A DNA stretch of 64,000 nt from CAWBVG01 sp963792175 (GTDB taxonomy: Bacteria > Acidobacteriota > Vicinamibacteria > Vicinamibacterales > CAVVIG01), in contig CAWBVG010000033.1 in assembly GCA_963792175.1 (NCBI GenBank), positions 124,001-188,000 of the forward strand, read 5' to 3'. The notes beneath the pieces are model-generated. The model was not told the origin of the DNA and made no database searches. It worked only from the letters and a program-made list of their open reading frames with translations. Below are positions 59,947 to 64,000 of the stretch, one piece after another (the stretch's first letter is position 1; every line of letters begins with the position of its first letter). The position numbers were made by a program, and so were the translations under genes.

Positions 59947-60027
59947 GGGACTCGGGATTCGGGATTCGGGATTCGAGGTTCAGGTTCGGAATCGCGGACG
60001 AATCCCGAATCCCGAATCCCGAGTCCC
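59947..60027. repeat. perfect 29-base inverted repeat of GGGATTC words between parB and selD
   Basis: The left arm (59947-59975) and right arm (59999-60027) are exact reverse complements of 29 bases. Each arm is one GGGACTC word and three GGGATTC words separated by single bases. The 23-base loop contains further variants (GAGGTTC, AGGTTC). It starts right after the parB stop. It may terminate the par operon, protect or pair RNA, or be a mobile palindrome. Confidence 0.85.
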
Positions 60028-60028
60028 G

Positions 60029-60893
60029 TCATCGTTCAGTCAACTGCTCGTAGATCCGAATCAGCTCCTCCTCGGATCCGAAATCGATTTCGATGCGGCC
60101 GCGCGTGCCGCGGCGGACGATGCGCACGCGGGTGCCGAGCAGGAACTTCAACTTGTCTTCCGCCGCGCGCGTGTGAACGTCGACGGGCGCCGCCGCGCGC
60201 GGGTGCGCGATCGGCGCTGCCGCCTTCGGCGGCGTTCTTGACGAGCGATTCGGTTTCGCGGACCGACAGGCTTCGCGCGATGATGTCGCGCGCGACGCTG
60301 CGCTGCTTGCCTTCGTCGGTCAGGGCGAGCAATGCGCGCGCGTGGCCCATCGACAGGCGGCCGGTGGCGACCTCGGTGCGGATTTCTTCCGGCAGCTTCA
60401 GCAGTCGGAGGAAATTCGCGACCGACGCGCGATCCTTGCCGACGGCGCTCGCGATGTCCTCCTGCTTCAGGTGAAACTCGTCGGCGAGCCGCCTGTACGC
60501 GAGGGCCTCTTCAATCGGGTTGAGGTTCTCGCGCTGGATGTTCTCGATCAGGGCCATCTGCAGGAGCGATCGTTCCTGTCCCGGCGCGACATCGCGAACG
60601 GCGATCGGCACGCGCAGCAGGCCGGCCAGCTTCGCGGCGCGCCAGCGCCGTTCGCCGGCGATGATCTGGAACCGATCGCCCGTCCGCCGCACCACGATGG
60701 GCTGGATGACGCCGTTGCTCTTGATCGACTGCGCGAGCTCCTGGAGCCTGGCCTCGTCGACGTGCCCGCGGGGCTGGAATTCATTCGGCGTGAGGCGGTC
60801 GATATCCGTCTCGACAGTGGCGGTCGGCCGTGGTGGCGGCAGATCCGGAATCAGCGCGCTGAGGCCTTTACCGAGTGCGGGACGTTTTTCCAT
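60029..60893 (-). CDS. parB: chromosome partitioning protein ParB
   Basis: About 287 residues with a shift near 60205 restoring the C-terminal dimerisation domain ('DKLKFLLGTRVRIVRRGTRG'). ParB N-terminal arm and box: 'KRPALGKGLSALIPDLPPP', 'TPNEFQPRGHVDEARLQEL', 'NGVIQPIVVRRTGDRFQIIA', 'GERRWRAAKLAGL' and 'QMALIENIQRENLNPIEEAL'. The GERRWRA and ENIQR motifs are the CTP-binding boxes. The HTH follows: 'HLKQEDIASAVGKDRASVAN'. It binds parS (found at 61815-61830). ATG 60893 was chosen over 60938 for the typical MEKRPALGKGL start. Confidence 0.94.
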
Positions 60894-60916
60894 GGTGATC
60901 ATCGATACGGTGGAAA

Positions 60917-61726
60917 TCAGAACGCGTCTCGACTGCACTGCGTTCGCGGATAGCTGCTCGCCGAGTAGACTTCGCGCGCGAGCGCGCGATAGGCTTCGGC
61001 GCCGCGAGACTTGGCGTCGTAGAGAATCACCGGCATGCCGTGGCTGGGCGCCTCGCCGAGCCGCACGTTGCGCGGGATGACGGTGCGGAAGACTTTCTCT
61101 TTGAAGAAATTCCTGACGTCGCTCGCGACCTGCTGCCCCAGGTTCGTGCGCTCGTCGAACATCGTGAGCAGGACGCCGTCGATATCGAGCCCGGGGTTGA
61201 GGGCCGCGCGAACGCGGCGCATCGTGCCGACGAGATCGGCGAGTCCCTCGAGCGCGAAGTACTCGCAGTGCAGCGGAATCAGCACCGCGTCCGCGGCGAC
61301 GAGCGCGTTGAGCGTGAGCAGACCGAGCGAGGGCGGACAGTCGATGAAGATGTAGTCGTAGCGGTCGCGCAACGGATCGATCAGCGCGCGAAGCCGTTCC
61401 TCGCGCGCATTCAGCGTGACCATCTCGATTTCGGCGCCGGTCAGGTTGCGCTCGGCGGGGATGAGGTGGAGGCGGTCGATGGTGGTGCTGATGATGAATG
61501 GGCCTGCGTCGGTCGTCGGCTCCAGAGATGTCAACGCGTTGTAGACGGTGCCGGCTTCCGACGCGCGCCCTTTCTGGCCGACACCGCTCGTCAGGTTGCC
61601 TTGGGGGTCGACGTCCACCAGAAGGACGTTTCGATCGGCTAACGCCAGGGAGGCCGCCAGATTGATGGTGGTCGTCGTCTTTCCGACGCCGCCTTTTTGA
61701 TTGGCAACGGCTACGATACGGGCCAC
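60917..61726 (-). CDS. parA: chromosome partitioning ATPase ParA
   Basis: 269 residues. Deviant Walker A 'VANQKGGVGKTTTTINLAAS' (signature Lys), Walker A' 'VLLVDVDPQGNLTSG' and 'FIDCPPSLGLLTLNALVAAD'. It is the ParA/Soj type without an N-terminal HTH. Together with ParB it segregates the origin region. It is coupled to parB downstream (24 bases). Confidence 0.95.
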   Translation of the reverse strand: MARIVAVANQKGGVGKTTTTINLAASLALADRNVLLVDVDPQGNLTSGVGQKGRASEAGTVYNALTSLEPTTDAGPFIISTTIDRLHLIPAERNLTGAEIEMVTLNAREERLRALIDPLRDRYDYIFIDCPPSLGLLTLNALVAADAVLIPLHCEYFALEGLADLVGTMRRVRAALNPGLDIDGVLLTMFDERTNLGQQVASDVRNFFKEKVFRTVIPRNVRLGEAPSHGMPVILYDAKSRGAEAYRALAREVYSASSYPRTQCSRDAF

Positions 61727-61804
61727 GGTTGTTTGGGCTGACGCCCTATCTGATTGAATCTGCGTCAGGAATCTCTGCGAGGATACGCAGCCATGGGCAA
61801 AGGG

Positions 61805-62451
61805 TCAATCATTTTGTTCCACGTGGAACACTCGCACGAAGCTCTTCAGGACCTTTTCGGCTGACGCCGTACGCTCGAGCTGCTCCGGCTGAAATCGCCT
61901 TGTGAGCGAGCACGCCTGGGCGTACCAAAAAACAACAGGTGCCCACCAACCCTGAGGAGACGTGCCGACTCGTCAAGCAGCGTGCGATCCGGACGGACCG
62001 CACGAACCGTCACGAGATCCGCCGCCGGAGTTGGTGTTGGCAGCTCCTGGAAGCGCATGTTCGCGACCTCGGTTCCCGGCAGTTTCAGCGCCCGGATCGC
62101 TTCGCGAAGGAAGGCCGCCTTTCGCGTCTTCGACTCGACCAGCGTGAGGGAAAGCGATGGTCGAATCAGCTTCAACGGAAGTGCCGGAGACCCGCCACCC
62201 GAGCCGAGATCGAACCAGGTTCCTGGAACGTCGGGGACGAGTTCGGCAGCCAGGAGCGGCTCGATGAACAGCCTGTCGAACGTCGCATCCGTAGGAGGCT
62301 GCAAGGGCAGGGCAGTGAGGTTGATCTTCACGTTCCACTGCGCCAGCAGGCGGTAGTACGTCTCGAGGGGCGCGAGCACCTCCTCCGGGGCGCGAACCCG
62401 AGCCTTGCGAGCGCGTCTCGACAGGCGCTCCCTGAATTCGCGAGACGTCAC
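61805..62451 (-). CDS. rsmG: 16S rRNA (guanine-N7)-methyltransferase RsmG (GidB)
   Basis: About 210 residues. SAM-binding 'TWFDLGSGGGSPALPLKLIR' and 'LTLVESKTRKAAFLREAI' are present; 'NVKINLTAL' is typical of the N-terminus. The 3' end is uncertain: a shift near 61915 gives 'RVGGHLLFFGTPRRAHKAIS' continuing; from there one frame stops at 61809 ('SVPRGTK') and another (after a change near 61855) ends 'FHVEQND' at 61805, reading through parS. The FHVE ending is common where parS is inside rsmG. It is immediately downstream of mnmG. Confidence 0.88.
61815..61830. promoter_or_regulatory. parS centromere site
   Basis: TGTTCCACGTGGAACA, a perfect 16-base palindrome, is the standard ParB-binding site form (consensus TGTTNCACGTGNAACA). 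It lies in the 3' end of rsmG or just after its stop, depending on frame, about 90 bases from parA. Such sites mark origin-proximal DNA. Confidence 0.9.
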
Positions 62452-62460
62452 GCGGCGAGC

Positions 62461-64000
62461 TTACAACCTATCCGGCGACAAGCGTCCGACGTACGCGCCC
62501 AACACCGCAACCGCGGCGGGTGTCATCCCGGGAATCCGCAGCGCCTGTCCAAGCGTGTCCGGCCGGATCTGCGTCAGCCGCTGAACCGCCTCCGTCGATA
62601 GGCCGGGCACGCGGTGAAACGGAAAGCCCGAAGGTATCCGCCGCTCTTCATCCCGGAGCGATCGGGCGACGTCGCTCTCCTGCCTTCTGAGATAACCGCT
62701 ATATTTTACAATGGTTTCCACGGATTCTACATCGAGCGCCGTGGTCCGATTTTCGGTGTCGAAGCGCGGCAGACAACCATTGGCGATGAGGTCGTGCAAA
62801 CGGACCGCGGGTTGCCTCAGGAGTTGCGCCGCGGTGACGCGATCGCCTGACGGGGCACGCACCATCGTTTCGTCGAGCGTGACGAGATTGCGGTCGAATC
62901 GGCGTTTGCGTTCGGCGAAGCGTTCCCAGCGCTCGTCATCGACCAGACCCGCGGCGCGTCCCTTTGGCGTCAGCCGCAGGTCCGCGTTATCGATGCGCAG
63001 CAGTAGTCGATGTTCCGCGCGCGACGTAAACATCCGGTACGGCTCGAGACAGCCTTTCGTGATCAGGTCGTCAACGAGAATGCCGATGTAAGCCTCGTCG
63101 CGCCGCAGCTCCAGACCTTCACGGCCGATGGCGCGATGCGCCGCGTTGATGCCCGCGACCAGCCCCTGCGCTGCGGCTTCCTCGTAGCCCGATGTGCCGT
63201 TGATCTGCCCCGCGAAGAAGAGGCCTTTGATCCGCTTCGTCTCGAGCTGACGCGTCAGCTCCGTCGGCTGCACGAAGTCGTATTCCACCGCATAACCAGG
63301 GCGCAGCACGACGGCCTCCTCGAGGCCCGGCAGCGCATGCACCAACTCCGTTTGCACGTCGCGCGGCAGCGACATCGAGAATCCGTTGACGTAAATCTCG
63401 CGCGCGTCGACTCCCTCCGGCTCGAGAAAAATCTGATGCCGTTCCTTCTCGGGGAAGCGGACGATCTTGTCCTCGAGCGACGGACAGTATCGCGGCCCGA
63501 TGCCGCGAATCTGCCCGTTGAACAGCGGGGAGCGATCGATGTTGGCGCGCACCAGGTCGCGGACGCGGTCGTTGGTGTGGAGCAGGTGACAGTCGATCTG
63601 CGGCCGATCGATCGGCGCCGATAGAAACGAAAACGGAACAGGCGGCGTGTCGCCGGGCTCGCGCATGAATCGGCCCTCGGCGACGTGGCGTTCGAAGTCG
63701 ATGCTGCTCCGGTCCAAACGTGGCGGGGTACCGGTTTTCAGACGACCGCACTCGAAGTCGTGGGATTTGATCGACTCCGCGAGCGCGCAGGACGGCGGCT
63801 CGTCCGCTCGGCCCGCCGCGTGCTGTTCCGGACCGATGTGAATCAGTCCGTTGAGAAACGTGCCCGTGGTAATGACCAGCGCGCGGCACCCGTACGCATC
63901 GCCATCCTCCATGGCCAGACCGACCAGACGGCCGTGCTCGACGAGTAGTCGTCCCGCCCTGCCGATCAACCATTCGATGTTGGGCTCGGCGTCGAGCGCG
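62461..64000 (-). CDS. mnmG: tRNA uridine-5-carboxymethylaminomethyl modification enzyme MnmG (GidA), partial
   Basis: About 513 residues in the window; the FAD-binding N-terminus lies beyond 64000. Seen: 'VITTGTFLNGLIHIGP', 'FECGRLKTGTPPRLDRSSI', 'CHLLHTNDRVRDLVR', 'GPRYCPSLEDKIVRFPEK', 'IFLEPEGVDAREIYVNGFSM', 'GLFFAGQINGTSGYEEAAAQ' and 'MFTSRAEHRLLLRIDNADL', all family signatures. With MnmE it modifies the wobble uridine of several tRNAs. Its position next to rsmG and parAB is the classical origin-side arrangement. Confidence 0.95.
   Translation of the reverse strand, partial: ALDAEPNIEWLIGRAGRLLVEHGRLVGLAMEDGDAYGCRALVITTGTFLNGLIHIGPEQHAAGRADEPPSCALAESIKSHDFECGRLKTGTPPRLDRSSIDFERHVAEGRFMREPGDTPPVPFSFLSAPIDRPQIDCHLLHTNDRVRDLVRANIDRSPLFNGQIRGIGPRYCPSLEDKIVRFPEKERHQIFLEPEGVDAREIYVNGFSMSLPRDVQTELVHALPGLEEAVVLRPGYAVEYDFVQPTELTRQLETKRIKGLFFAGQINGTSGYEEAAAQGLVAGINAAHRAIGREGLELRRDEAYIGILVDDLITKGCLEPYRMFTSRAEHRLLLRIDNADLRLTPKGRAAGLVDDERWERFAERKRRFDRNLVTLDETMVRAPSGDRVTAAQLLRQPAVRLHDLIANGCLPRFDTENRTTALDVESVETIVKYSGYLRRQESDVARSLRDEERRIPSGFPFHRVPGLSTEAVQRLTQIRPDTLGQALRIPGMTPAAVAVLGAYVGRLSPDRL

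Noticed and set aside
59947..60027. CRISPR array
   Set aside because: Units are 7-8 bases without spacers and the arrangement is palindromic; there are no cas genes.

Overview
The window is GC-rich bacterial chromosome (about two-thirds G+C by eye) with no phage, plasmid, rRNA, tRNA or CRISPR signature. The gene style suggests Acidobacteriota, perhaps a Vicinamibacteria-like soil lineage. The pointers are a very large Oar-type TonB-dependent receptor with a carboxypeptidase-like N-terminal domain, paired gamma-glutamyltransferases, a cytochrome c plus YVTN-propeller pair, a PCYCGC protein, a GSI-alpha glutamine synthetase and a selenoprotein SelD. This assignment is inference. The right end (mnmG-rsmG-parA-parB with a perfect parS) is the classical origin-proximal block, so oriC probably lies just beyond or near base 64000.

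Layout. 1-388: end of a gamma-glutamyltransferase. 468-5828 (minus): a tightly overlapping operon for a FadR-type regulator, an unknown protein, an oxalate-CoA-ligase-like enzyme, a PanE2-like reductase and an oxalate/formate-type antiporter. 6016-14389 (plus, divergent): a small unknown gene, a CDC48-type AAA ATPase, then the gamma, FAD/Fe-S, alpha and beta genes of a 2-oxoacid:ferredoxin oxidoreductase, and two small genes. The alpha subunit carries the residues that distinguish oxalate oxidoreductase from pyruvate oxidoreductase. A perfect FadR-type operator sits between the two arms. I read this as a divergent oxalate catabolism locus, and it is the most interesting content of the window.

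14.4-24 kb: TerC, a VOC protein with an AraC regulator, a YVTN propeller with cytochrome c, a second gamma-glutamyltransferase, malate synthase, a GAF sensor and glnA. 24-28 kb: the TonB-dependent receptor. 28.5-45 kb: envelope and signalling genes (lipoprotein, class A beta-lactamase-like enzyme, GAF/PP2C phosphatase, FabZ, hybrid kinase, sigma-28-type factor, H-box mini-protein, excisionase-type HTH, 2-hydroxyacid dehydrogenase, NtrC, tandem-repeat protein, HAD, beta-barrel, degenerate enhancer-binding protein, EF-hand-like lipoprotein). 44.3-50.5 kb: mfd-surA-nusG paralog-dusB. 50.5-52.7 kb: a Wzm/Wzt polysaccharide exporter. 52.7-58.8 kb: the F1/stator half of the ATP synthase operon. 58.9-59.9 kb: selD with an in-frame UGA. 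60-64 kb: parB-parA-rsmG-mnmG.

Two caveats run through the whole window. First, many genes are split by single-base indels that are consistently repaired by moving to the next frame. They are densest at 5.2-14.4 kb and are best explained as assembly or sequencing errors, so I annotate one gene across the frames. Second, many gene boundaries carry a locally different array of short 7-10 base words in direct and inverted copies, sometimes with perfect long hairpins. I treat these as a real, unexplained feature of this genome.
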